DNA of 64,000 nucleotides, from the NCBI GenBank assembly GCA_020746995.1, contig JAGPXD010000003.1:3348001-3412000 (forward strand), given 5' to 3'. Shown in pieces: positions 55,180 through 64,000 of this stretch. The notes under the pieces were generated by a model, which was not told the origin of the DNA, did no database searches, and saw only the letters and a program-made list of their open reading frames with translations. This DNA is from Plectosphaerella cucumerina. Its lineage: Eukaryota; Ascomycota; Sordariomycetes; Glomerellales; Plectosphaerellaceae. The translations under genes were made by a program, and so were the position numbers. The first letter of the stretch is position 1, and every line of letters starts with the position of its first letter.

Positions 55180-57582
55180 CTAGTAGTCCACGCCGTTCAA
55201 GAACCCAGAGTTTGTCGGATCGCCGTAGACATACTCTCCCAGCATGGTGTCCATGTTCCAAATGGTTTCGTCGTTCATGAAGGCCCACTGCAGGAGATCG
55301 TCGCCTGGCACGCCCGGGAACTGCAAGCCTCCCCGCAAGTCATACCCGCTGCCGTTAACTGCCTCGCCATGCTCGCCGACGGCAAGGGCCATGTTGACGG
55401 CCCCCGAGGAGCCGTCCCAGTACTGGTAAGCGGGGTACGACTGTTCTCCATAGACCGGTCGGTCTGTAGTGTCGTGTCCGCCTTGGCTCTGTACCTGCAA
55501 CTGGTAGGTGGCGCCGGGGTTGTCTATCACGGGCAGATGGGTTGTCTTGGCTCCCTCATCTTTGGAATCGTCGCCGACGCCTAGAGCTCTGTGGATCTTC
55601 CTAGAAACATGGCGGCGCAACGCCTCGAACACCGTGACATAGCTTCGTGAATCTGGAAGCTGCTCCGACATTGCGGCCAAAGTTGTCTCACATATCCGAA
55701 GTCCGTTGGTAAGCTCTACAAGATCCTCATGCGAGAGGTTTGGGGCGACCGAGGTGCAGTACAGGACCGAGAGCCCCGCCGTGAAGATCATGTGAAAGTA
55801 ACCCCGTGTATGAGTGATGAAAGCCCGTTTTTTGGACAGTGCCGAGTATTGCTGGATCGTCTCAAGGGCTGTCCGGAGAAAGATGGTGAGCAGGTGTCTT
55901 GGAGGCGGCGCCTCCGACTTGGGGACCAGGTCAACCGCCCTCCGCACGAGGCTCAGCTTCTCTCGCAGATGGAGAAGGACAAACCAGTCCTCAGACTCGA
56001 AAAGACACCGAGGGTTCTCAATGACCGGTGCCGTGTCTCTCCAGGATGCGAGCTCCTGGAGGAGACGGCTCAGCGTGGTGCAGATGCGGCCTACGGCTAG
56101 ATGCGGTTGTTGCGATAGGGACGGGTCCTGACGAAGGCGTGACAGTTCGATGTGGATACGAGAAGAAATCTGCCTCAATCTGACGCAGAAAAGAAAGACC
56201 GTCATCTCCTTGGGCCTCTGGGGTATGTTGGAGGCCCGGAACGCATCAAGGCTGTTGAAGTTGGGGGTCGCGGCAACGAGCTCATCGTCGTTTGCATCAG
56301 CAGGAAACTGCACCTCGATGGCCTTGTCGTCTATCGCGAAAGGCCGGTCCAGGGTAGTCGAGCTGTATCTGTCAATGAGATAGAATTGCCAAAAAATGCG
56401 TCGCCTGTTCTGGTCCTGAAGGAGGTCCCCGGTTTCGCCGTCCGTATGGTAGAGACCTTGCTCGACACAGAGCCGCCCGCATAAGCGGATGAGGTCCCAA
56501 ATGGAGGTGCCTGTATGACCTATTGAGCGATAAACCGAGGTGTGCCAGGGGAACGGAGATACGGACCAATATGATGGTAGAACCCGAACCGGGCAACCAG
56601 GAGCAGATCCTGGATCGATTCCAGGCCCCTCGTTAAGAACCCTGTTCCAAGATGATTCAGAGCGGCCAGGAAGTACCCTTCAGGATGTTGGGGGTGCAGA
56701 TTGTTCCGATAAGGTAGAACTGAAGATATCGCGCATAGAATAAATGCGCGAAAGAGGTCATGATGGTCCGAGGAGACCAGCTCTCCGGCCGACGAGAAGA
56801 TGCGCCCGTACAGATCCCAAACTTCGTGCCGGAGAAGACATGGGCCTTGTATGTGTGTCCAGGTGAGGCTAGCAACGAGGAGTCAGTGCAAGGATATCGC
56901 ATGAGATGCCGAAAGGAAGTTACATACTATCTCTCGAACAACTCCTGGACGACCGGCGCTGAGGGTAATGGGCAAGCTTCAGTGTGGGGACCTGAGCTGC
57001 GCGGTGCCCGTGCTAGGGAGCGGAGAAGGTCTGCATTGCTTCGCCTCCATTCTGCGTCCGAGAAAAGTAATGCGATGAAGCTGAAATGATGATGAGTTCC
57101 TGTTCTCTCAGATTGGGCTGATTCACGCACCTCAAGCCGCCACCGCGGGCGACGGTTGACGAGCTTCCGCCAGCAGATCGAACGGTGTAGATTCTCTCAG
57201 GGCTTGGGTTCGCTGGTGTCGGCTCAGCACCTTGGGGCGCGTCTTCCCTGCCGAGGAGCTGCTCTTCCAATCTCTCTAGCTCATCAATATATCTGTGTCG
57301 CAGCACTGTCAGTCAATCAGGGGCGTTCTTTGTATCGCGGGACGACTCACGATCTAGACACCCATTCCTTGCTGACAGAGTCGAGTACGAGGCAGTCGCT
57401 GCCGTTGCGGGTGCACAGGACACATTTGGGGCGGCTGCTGTCGCACTGGAATCGTGTCAGCTCAATGGCCACATACTCGATTGAAAATGATACGCCGATT
57501 GAGGTACCTTTACTTTCTTCTGCGAGCATTGCCTACAGGCCGGAAGCCGCGGTCGCGGCATTCGACGAGGCGCAGAGGCCAT
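55180..57582 (-). CDS. Zn2Cys6 transcription factor (cluster regulator 2)
   Basis: Six exons (57582-57508, 57445-57351, 57292-57131, 57080-56928, 56868-56567, 56510-55180) join in phase to 705 residues. The zinc cluster (Cys16, 19, 26, 33, 36, 43) is split by intron 1 just before Cys26. YIDELERLEEQL forms a short coiled-coil. The fungal-specific domain is clear after splicing: LTWTHIQGPCLLRHEVWDLY, DLFRAFILCAISSVLPYR, GLESIQDLLLVARFG and IFWQFYLIDRYSSTTLDRPF. The C-terminal 150 residues are Gly/Asp/Tyr-rich, as in activation regions. It is codirectional with the hydrolase and may control the BVMO half of the cluster. The middle exons are short and easily missed. Confidence 0.88.
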
Positions 57583-57982
57583 TGATTCGCGGTTTGGGTG
57601 ATGAAGCTGGATGAGATGGGGATTTCCAGCAGGGTTATCGCCCGTCTCTAGTGGAAGCTTCCCTTTTGCGGGGTTCAGTAGCGCTGTAAGCTCCTGCGAT
57701 TCCAGCCGCCGGGGGAGCACCGGGAGCCGGCAGTTCCTGACTAAGCGACTGAAAAGGGGTACGTACCCCTCGGTCAATGGATGTTGTAGATGCCTTCCGA
57801 GGATTGATATCTGGCTACTTATCACTTTCGCTTCCATAGTAAAAGATGAGAGTCTTGATGTTATGAAATGCCATCTTGTCATTGACCATCGACTTTGTGC
57901 TCATCTCCAAGGTACTTGGCAAGTAACCGTCACCACAAAACTGCCTTGACAGGCTCGACTCCATGCAAGGTAAATACATGGC
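57583..57982. other. Spacer between regulator 2 and hydrolase
   Basis: 400 nt upstream of regulator 2 and downstream of the hydrolase. It carries one long perfect palindrome (listed) and otherwise no gene. Confidence 0.5.
57755..57770. promoter_or_regulatory. 16-bp perfect palindrome AGGGGTACGTACCCCT
   Basis: Fully symmetrical, 173 nt upstream of the regulator 2 ATG. It has no CGG triplet, so it probably belongs to a different factor than the TCGG sites; cruciform or terminator roles are less likely at this length. Confidence 0.45.
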
Positions 57983-58936
57983 TCAGAGATTTCTCATGAC
58001 ACGCTCTCTGTGTTCCTCGTACTGCTTTGATACCCGATGCGAGGGCATCAAGCTATCAAAACCATGCGGCAGGCCCGGGCTCACATGTATCTCGACCTCG
58101 ATACCCGCCTTGACACATCTGCTGCCATATTCCATGTTCTCCTCCGCGAACAGATCTAGCTGGGTGGTGTCTATGTAGAGGCTCGGCAATCCCGAAACGT
58201 CTGTGACTCGGGCTGGGGATGCTGTGTCGGGCACATCACTTCCGCCGGGAGGCTTTCCGAGGTAGGCTGTCCAACCGGTGATGTTGTCTTGCAAATCCCA
58301 GACCTTGAAGTTGCATGGAATGTCCCTCTTCGTGCGGTCGTCGAGCATGGGCGCGCATAGGATTTGCTGGGCAATGGGCGGCGACAGCTGGGAGTCGCGG
58401 GCCCGGATGGCGAGAGAGACTGCGATGGCGCCGCCGGCACTATCTCCCATGATGGCGATGCGAGCTGTATTGATGCCAAGCTGCCCTGCGTTCTCCCGGA
58501 TCCAGGCAAGCGCTGTCCAGCCGTCGTCAAGAGCGGCCGGATAGGGGTGCTCAGGAGCAAGCCTGTAGTCAACAGAAAATGCCTGAATGCCTGCGTTCAG
58601 GACGTATTGAACCAGACGACCTTTGGCGATGTCGGGAGTCATGGCGATGAAGCCGCCGCCATGGAAGTGGAGGAGAGCAGCGGTTGGTGTGCCATGCTTC
58701 TGTGTCGCCGGCCGGAAATGATGAACGGGCAAGATGGAACCGTCGGGTCGAGGGACAGAGATGACCTCAAAAGTTACAGCATCAGGGATCGGAGGCGCCT
58801 GGCTGCCTAGTGCGGTGGCATTGTACATGGCCCTGCGACCCTCGACGTCGTGGAGCTTGGGCCTTTCATGTTGGCCAGCGGCGGCGATGAATGGAGCCAG
58901 GGCCTCGGCAAACTCTGAATCAAGGCTGAGAGACAT
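57983..58936 (-). CDS. Alpha/beta hydrolase (HSL/acetyl-esterase type)
   Basis: A single exon of 317 residues. Oxyanion-hole motif HGGG (92-95) and nucleophile motif GDSAGG with Ser166; His291 in LPHGFD completes the triad, with Asp261 or a nearby acid. This is the hormone-sensitive-lipase group, which cleaves short-chain esters and some lactones. No signal peptide is present, so it acts in the cell. It is divergent from the Baeyer-Villiger monooxygenase across an 861-nt promoter; esterases next to such monooxygenases commonly hydrolyse their ester product, and I infer that role here. Confidence 0.92.
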   Translation of the reverse strand: MSLSLDSEFAEALAPFIAAAGQHERPKLHDVEGRRAMYNATALGSQAPPIPDAVTFEVISVPRPDGSILPVHHFRPATQKHGTPTAALLHFHGGGFIAMTPDIAKGRLVQYVLNAGIQAFSVDYRLAPEHPYPAALDDGWTALAWIRENAGQLGINTARIAIMGDSAGGAIAVSLAIRARDSQLSPPIAQQILCAPMLDDRTKRDIPCNFKVWDLQDNITGWTAYLGKPPGGSDVPDTASPARVTDVSGLPSLYIDTTQLDLFAEENMEYGSRCVKAGIEVEIHVSPGLPHGFDSLMPSHRVSKQYEEHRERVMRNL

Positions 58937-59797
58937 GTCGGTATCTCGGATGGTACAACTGAAAATTTTTCAAAATGAACAGGGCGAGGAAGTTGAGTAG
59001 AGGCGTGTACGAGCCGGGTGAGATGGATTTCCCATTGGTACGGACAAACTCCGTCATTTGTACCCGTGGACCTCCCTGTCCATGGATGGTACTGACTTCC
59101 AGCCTACGACTTCTGACAGCACTTACTCCACGCACCACCCTTCGGTGGCCTAGTAGAGCCCGGTCTCCCGGAGCTTCAAGTGTTCGAAACAGGGTAGCAC
59201 CGGCCGTGTGGGGTGAGGCAATGCAGGTCGATCCGGGGCAAAGGAGCGGAGACCGGGGACCGGGAGACCCGCCCGGGATTTCGGGGTGCCCCACCCCGAA
59301 GCAAGTGCCGTGTTTGACGCCCTGACGCCGGTGAAAGGTTCGGCACCGCTCCATCATATGTGTGACATTTCAGACATGATGGCCTGTCAAACACCAGATC
59401 ATTAGATATCCCGGACATATGGATACATACACGGACGAAAGGATGCATACACCCAGCATCGTGACTCGGAGTTCATGCCCGGGCCTTCGGTACGTTTCGG
59501 GCGCCGCCTCTGTGCTGTCTGTAGATCCTTGACTCCATCTTTGAGATGCTCCAAATAGATAGTTCATAAGTTGCAAGGAGCGGTCCGGTCAACACTAGAT
59601 CCAGAGACCAGCTCGTTGCTACATGTACATGTATTCAAGTACAGCTCCTGTCTCACTTGTAATCATCATCTTTCTCATCATCCCCTTCATCACCTCCTTC
59701 GCCCGCGATTTATCCCGTCTCACGAAGCACATCTCCTTCCGAGTCCTTCGGCGCACCTTCCCCATATCTACCATACCTTCCCTTGCATCTTCTCATC
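58937..59797. other. Divergent promoter, hydrolase / BVMO
   Basis: No gene. It contains a 9+3+9 inverted repeat (listed) and, beside it, a run of CGGGG/CCCGG blocks at 59230-59280. The monooxygenase side ends in a long C/T-rich leader (59640-59797). Confidence 0.5.
59280..59300. promoter_or_regulatory. TTCGGGGTG / CACCCCGAA inverted repeat, 3-nt spacer
   Basis: Perfect 9-bp arms with spacer CCC. As TCGG-N11-CCGA it has the same spacing as the element at 53772 before the dehydrogenase, although the inner bases differ. Confidence 0.5.
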
Positions 59798-61438
59798 ATG
59801 ACGGCCAACAGCGCATCTACCAACGGCACCAAGACCATCTCGGCCGACTTCATCATTGTTGGTGGCGGTTTCGGCGGCTGCTATGCTCTTTATAAGCTCC
59901 GTCAGGCCGGCTACTCGGCCAAACTCCTTGAGGCAGGAAGCGACTTTGGCGGAGTATGGCACTTCAACGCATACCCCGGCGCTCGCGTCGACACAGAGGT
60001 GCCCATCTATCAGTTGAGCGTCCGCGACGCCTGGCGTGATTTTCAATTCACCGAGCGCTTCCCAGATCACGTCAAGCTTCGCGAGTACTTCGCGCAAATG
60101 GTGGAGAAGCTGGACCTGCGCAAAGACACCATCTTCAACTCCCGTGTCGTCGAGGCTCAGGTCGATCCGTCGTCCGGGCACTGGACGCTACTCACGGAGA
60201 ACGGAATAAAAACCTCCTCGCAATACGTCATTTTCGCAACGGGCACCACGAACAAGGCGTACATCCCGGATTTTGCCGGGCTCGACCAGTTTCAGGGCAC
60301 CGTCTTGCACCCGTGTCGGTGGCCCTCCAGTCTTGACATCAAGGGAAAGCGTGTCGGCATCATCGGTCAGGGAGCTTCTGGGCTTCAGATCCTCCAGGAG
60401 ATGGCCAAGGAGGACGCCGAACTGACCGTTTTTGTGCGCACCCCTCCTGCGGCGCTGCCCATGAGACAGCGCCAGCTGTCCGCCCTCGAGGTCGAGCAGG
60501 AAAAAGCCCAGTACGGTATGCAATTCCAGCAAGCCAAGTACAAGAGCGAATCCGCCTACGCCCATGACGGTCCCGCGACCGGGTTCGACAAGACGACACC
60601 CGAGGAGCGGGAGCGTCTGTACAACGAGTTGTGGACCCGCGGCGGCTACACGATTCTGACGATGACCTATGTCGAGCACACGTACGACAAGACGGCCAAT
60701 GCTGACCTTTACAACTACTGGGTCAAGACAGTGCGCGCCCGCATGCGAGACCCTGAGAAGAGGGACATCATGGCCCCTCTCAAGCAGTTCCAGTGGATGG
60801 GCACCAAGCGTCCCAACCTCGAAGTGGACTACTACGAGATGATCGACCGTCCCAATGTTAAGCTCGTCAGCCTCAAGGAGCATGAGATCCGGACCTTCAC
60901 GCCCACCGGCATCGTCACCGCCGGTCCCGCGGGCGAGACCACCCATGACCTCGACATTGTCATCATGGCCACTGGCTACGACTCGGTCACCGGAAGCCTA
61001 TACGATATGAATATCAAGGGCAAGGATGGCGTTGTCCTGCAAGAGAGCTGGGCGGGTTCGATCCAGACCTACCTCGGCATGATGGCTCCCGGGCTGCCAA
61101 ATGCCTTCATGCTGTACGGGCCTCAGGCACCGTCCGGCCTTGTCAGCGGGCCCGCCTTTCTGGAGTTGCAGGTGGACTGGATCGACAAGTTCCTGTCCAT
61201 GATGCGGGAGAGCAAGAAGGAGAGATTCGAGGTCAAGCCTGCGGTCGCAAAGTCGTATGTACAACGGAACTTGGACATCTACGACCGGTCGCTGTCCAAG
61301 GAGACGCCATCGTGGTGGAATGGCTCCAACATTCCCGGAAAGACGAGGGAGCCTCTGTTTTGGGTCGGTGGGCTCCAGTCGTGGAGGCGGGAGACGGAGG
61401 ACGCCCTGAAGGACCTGGAACGCTTCGAGCTGCGTTAG
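59798..61438 (+). CDS. Baeyer-Villiger monooxygenase (class B flavoprotein)
   Basis: A single exon of 546 residues from ATG 59798; the frame is open five codons upstream but without ATG. The FAD-binding VGGGFGG is at 21-27, the NADPH-binding GIIGQGASG at 187-195, and the diagnostic BVMO fingerprint FxGxxxHxxxWP is exact (FQGTVLHPCRWP, 165-176). ATGYDS lies near residue 390. These enzymes use NADPH and O2 to insert oxygen next to a ketone, making esters or lactones; length and motifs resemble cyclohexanone/phenylacetone-type enzymes. The divergent hydrolase and nearby SDR complete the classical alcohol-ketone-ester-acid sequence. The actual ketone is unknown, and a role in secondary metabolism is possible. 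Confidence 0.94.
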   Translation: MTANSASTNGTKTISADFIIVGGGFGGCYALYKLRQAGYSAKLLEAGSDFGGVWHFNAYPGARVDTEVPIYQLSVRDAWRDFQFTERFPDHVKLREYFAQMVEKLDLRKDTIFNSRVVEAQVDPSSGHWTLLTENGIKTSSQYVIFATGTTNKAYIPDFAGLDQFQGTVLHPCRWPSSLDIKGKRVGIIGQGASGLQILQEMAKEDAELTVFVRTPPAALPMRQRQLSALEVEQEKAQYGMQFQQAKYKSESAYAHDGPATGFDKTTPEERERLYNELWTRGGYTILTMTYVEHTYDKTANADLYNYWVKTVRARMRDPEKRDIMAPLKQFQWMGTKRPNLEVDYYEMIDRPNVKLVSLKEHEIRTFTPTGIVTAGPAGETTHDLDIVIMATGYDSVTGSLYDMNIKGKDGVVLQESWAGSIQTYLGMMAPGLPNAFMLYGPQAPSGLVSGPAFLELQVDWIDKFLSMMRESKKERFEVKPAVAKSYVQRNLDIYDRSLSKETPSWWNGSNIPGKTREPLFWVGGLQSWRRETEDALKDLERFELR

Positions 61439-61879
61439 ATGGGCTTGTCAGTCTGCGTCGTATGTATTGGTAGAACGAATTGACACAAAGTTGCTTGTGC
61501 TGAGTTCAATCATATGAGATTCATTATGGCCTGGCTGCATGGCCTCTTGACCCTGATCCCCAGATCCGACCATCAATATGTGGCAGCAGCACCCGGGATA
61601 CCTGCTCTGGACTTTAGGTGGCCAGAGACCTAGCAGGGTCATCTGTTTGACATTAATGCAGATCGACACGATGTTCAAATCGACATGTTAATATCTGGGT
61701 ATGTCTGTCTGGCAATTTTTCGACCAAGGGGTCAAGTTGATCATTATTGCAAAGGGAATTGGATCACATCGTGCTGAAAGAAAGGACTTCTGAAGTTGAA
61801 CAGACTGCATTTCAACGGCGAATCGTTGCCTTCCCGTGGCTACAAATGTACCTAGACCATGGCAGTGGATGCACATTCC
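61439..61879. other. Convergent 3' spacer
   Basis: Between the BVMO (+) and SDR (-) stops. AT-richer, no gene. Confidence 0.5.
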
Positions 61880-62662
61880 TCACGGCCAACCGCCGTTGAC
61901 TTCGAGTAGATGGCCGGTTACAGATGAGGACCCATCACCAAGCAAGTAGAGAATCGTGTCGGCAATCTCTTCAGGCTCAGACATACGCTTGAAGGCCCCA
62001 TCGTACGGCCCAGCTGTATAAGTGCCACCTCGTTCCTGTACCGCAACGTTCAACATTGGGGTGTTGACGGCGCCCGGCGCCACCGTATTGACCCGGAACC
62101 CGGACGGTCCCAGCTCCTGCGCCAGCACCCTCGACAGGCCGAGCACCGCATGCTTGCTGGCGACGTATGCCGAAGACCTAGGGATGCCGCGCACAGAGGC
62201 CATGGAGCCCACGTTGACGATGCTCGCGGTAGCATCCGTGAACTGCCCGGGGTTGGCCTCTCGGACCGCTCGAAGCCGTTCATGGAACTCGCTCGCGACG
62301 TGCCAGGTGCCCATGACGTTGACCTTCCAGAGGAGTTCGAAAATGCTGTCGCCCTTTGCGTTGGCGGAGACCGGAGTGTCTCGATACATGCCGGCGCAGT
62401 TAACCAGGCCATGAAGCCACTGGCGCGAGTCATTGCGCTCCTCGAGCTGGATGATCTTGTCAAATGTCGCCTTGATGTCGCCGCGAGAGGTGACGTCGAC
62501 CTTATGGGTGGACAATCGCCCGGGGAGGTCGTTGTGCAGTGGAATGTCGTTGATGTCCAGGGCGTGGACTGCAGCAGACTGCTGCAGGAGCTTTCTGACC
62601 GTCGCCCTCCCCACGCCGGAGCTGCCTCCGGTCACGACGAACACTTTGCCGGCAAATGCCAT
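61880..62662 (-). CDS. Short-chain dehydrogenase/reductase (classical SDR)
   Basis: A single exon of 260 residues. Cofactor motif TGGSSGVG at 11-18 and Asp36 at the end of the second strand (HALDIND), which favours NAD over NADP. NCAG is at 88-91, and catalytic Ser153, Tyr166 and Lys170 are in YVASK. The length is typical. SDRs oxidise secondary alcohols or reduce ketones. Next to a BVMO, the likely task is making the ketone substrate from an alcohol; alternatively it is a sugar dehydrogenase feeding the lactonase. A TATA-like box lies about 65 nt upstream, and the promoter is shared with regulator 3. Confidence 0.93.
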   Translation of the reverse strand: MAFAGKVFVVTGGSSGVGRATVRKLLQQSAAVHALDINDIPLHNDLPGRLSTHKVDVTSRGDIKATFDKIIQLEERNDSRQWLHGLVNCAGMYRDTPVSANAKGDSIFELLWKVNVMGTWHVASEFHERLRAVREANPGQFTDATASIVNVGSMASVRGIPRSSAYVASKHAVLGLSRVLAQELGPSGFRVNTVAPGAVNTPMLNVAVQERGGTYTAGPYDGAFKRMSEPEEIADTILYLLGDGSSSVTGHLLEVNGGWP

Positions 62663-62726
62663 GTTGAGACGGATCTTGATGTTTGGAGCTGGGTATTGAG
62701 GTGGAGAACAGTTGAATCTTGAATGG

Positions 62727-62736
62727 TATATATATT
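62727..62736 (-). promoter_or_regulatory. TATA box of the SDR gene
   Basis: TATATATATT on the plus strand (AATATATATA on the transcribed side), 65-74 nt upstream of the SDR ATG. Confidence 0.5.
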
Positions 62737-62902
62737 GCGGTGCTGCTGCTTGATGAGAGCATCAAAGCTCAGGCCACTTTGATGGACCTTGCTGACCTTT
62801 TGTAGCCATGTTTTCCTCCATCTGACCGAACCCGACGGGTTCTACCAAAGCCCCGAGATGTGAGGGGAGATCTTAAGTTGTACGCGTTCAGTCGTTAATG
62901 CT

Positions 62903-63063
62903 TCGGGGTTCCGGGGCCGATACTGGGGTAAATCTCGGCATGCAGCATCGGACGTCTGGGGAAATCGAGGGGTTGTGGTAGGGACTGGGGAAGCACGTGC
63001 CGCGTTACTACCTAGCAGCCTGTAGCACCAAACACTAGCGCCGGAGTCTCGGGGATTCCGGGG
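62903..63063. promoter_or_regulatory. Repeated TCGGGG-(A)-TTCCGGGG element
   Basis: TCGGGGTTCCGGGG at 62903-62916 and TCGGGGATTCCGGGG at 63049-63063 are near-identical direct repeats 146 bp apart. Each unit carries two CGGGG half-sites in tandem, matching the TCGGGG arms seen at 44835, 53543, 53573 and 59281. Confidence 0.45.
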
Positions 63064-63208
63064 TCGCGGGTCCGCGGGATAAAGGGTTCGCTCCTCCGTG
63101 GATGCATATTCCCCAGATTCTCCCGGAACACTCACGACGTACAATGCCGCGCGCTCACCAGAGGCCAAGACCGCCATCGCCGAGGCCCTCTTTTCCGTCA
63201 ACCGACAC

Positions 63209-64000
63209 ATGTACAGAATGCAGATGGATCCGACAGGGGACATGCCCCCGACTCCTCCGAGTCCATCTTCGGGGTCCGGGACAGGACGCAGGGCCGGATC
63301 CTGGTACGAATCGACCAAAGCCGTGGGTATCATGGAACTCTTCGGTTTCTCGGGCTGCGACTGACAAAAGGCTCCATCTCGCCCCTGTCAGTGCGACAAC
63401 TGCCGGATCAAGAAGGTGATGTACCCGGCCCTGTGGGTGTGTACATGGTTGGCTGACTTCTGCTGCCATGCCAGATTCGCTGTGACAGAAAGACGCCCTG
63501 TTCCAACTGCAAGCAACGCAACACGCGTTGCACACAGTCACCGCGTGTGCAACGGCCGAAACGGCAACAAGAGCCGACTCCAGCCGAGTAGTGAGCATGC
63601 CAAACAACCCATGAGGTCCAGCCCCGTGCAAGCACAGCCACTAACACCCAGGTCCTCCCCCTAGCATCCAGAAGATACGGCGTCTAGAGAGGCAACTAGG
63701 TCTGTCACGCTCCCCTGGAACCTCGGCCAGATCTGAAGCAGCGCCTCATCGGCTCTCCCTGGACGACGACACAGACTCGACCACCGTGTACGTGGGGGGG
63801 TCCATCAATGCGCAGTCACCATGTCGAGGCGATACATCCTCCAGCGAGGCCCAGACAAGCCGGCTAGCGGCATCTCCCATGCAACAGCTTGGTGCAGATG
63901 AAGGGACTGTTCTGCCGGAAGGTCCAATCTCGCTGTCGGCGCACTCAACCAGAGCCATCACTCTACTAGACACGATGGCCGGGGCTGGTGGCCAGGGCGA
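63209..64000 (+). CDS. Zn2Cys6 transcription factor (cluster regulator 3), 3' end beyond window
   Basis: Exons 63209-63322, 63392-63415, 63475-63590 and 63665 to the right edge. Splicing restores STKA-CDNCRIKK-IRCDRKTPCSNC, a complete C-x2-C-x6-C-x5-C-x2-C-x6-C zinc cluster. It is followed by a basic stretch (RPKRQQ) and, across intron 3, YIQKIRRLERQLG, a short coiled-coil. One exon encodes only eight residues. The start is uncertain: ATG codons at 63209, 63218 and 63224 are all possible and nothing upstream has an ATG in frame. The visible downstream part is Ser-rich; the fungal-specific domain would lie beyond the window. It is divergent from the SDR and probably regulates it. Confidence 0.8.

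Larger units (their letters stand above)
62663..63208. other. Divergent promoter, SDR / regulator 3
   Basis: 546 nt without a gene, rich in CGGGG blocks (listed repeat pair) and with TCGGAC near 62948. A second set of CGGG/CCGCGGG runs lies at 63060-63080. Confidence 0.5.

Overview
The window is nuclear DNA of a filamentous ascomycete (Pezizomycotina, most likely Sordariomycetes). The signs are moderately GC-rich sequence, genes cut by many 50-120 nt introns with GTRAGT-like donors and CTRAC-like branch sites, Zn2Cys6 regulators, WSC and MARVEL proteins, and a HAM-2/Far11-type STRIPAK subunit. The species cannot be named from the sequence alone.

Region 1 (1-37.5 kb) is core genome with long gene-poor spacers. 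It holds a truncated secreted heme peroxidase with WSC repeats, a four-helix MARVEL-type membrane protein, the STRIPAK subunit HAM-2/Far11, NAD kinase, PAPS reductase (MET16), phosphoserine phosphatase (SER2), a small mitochondrial membrane protein, the Ras palmitoyltransferase ERF2, a large disordered protein of unknown function, the Rix1-complex WD40 protein IPI3, the Fe-S assembly LYR protein ISD11, and an acidic low-complexity nuclear-type protein. Many of these models needed exons too short to stand out as open frames. Splice phases were checked so that each final length is a multiple of three.

Region 2 (37.5-42.8 kb) is a transition zone. It has a cysteine-rich, probably GPI-anchored wall protein, a small secreted eight-cysteine protein, and between them a membrane/C2H2-like gene on the minus strand that appears broken by a Trp-to-stop change of RIP type plus a frameshift.

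Region 3 (42.8-64 kb) is an accessory metabolic cluster. In order it carries an MFS sugar-type transporter (-), an HpcH/HpaI aldolase (+), a Zn2Cys6 regulator (+), an SMP-30 lactonase (+), a Dal5-type MFS anion transporter (+), a D-2-hydroxyacid dehydrogenase (+), a Zn2Cys6 regulator (-), an alpha/beta hydrolase (-), a Baeyer-Villiger monooxygenase (+), an SDR dehydrogenase (-) and a third Zn2Cys6 regulator (+, runs off the right edge). The enzymes suit uptake of an organic acid or ring compound, alcohol oxidation (SDR), oxygen insertion (BVMO), ester or lactone opening (hydrolase, SMP-30), retro-aldol cleavage to pyruvate, and reduction of 2-oxo acids. Several of its intergenic regions carry paired TCGG/CCGA half-sites in inverted, everted or direct arrangement, the kind of site Zn2Cys6 proteins bind. 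I infer one or two co-regulated catabolic modules whose substrate is unknown. This is the best candidate in the window for an undescribed system.
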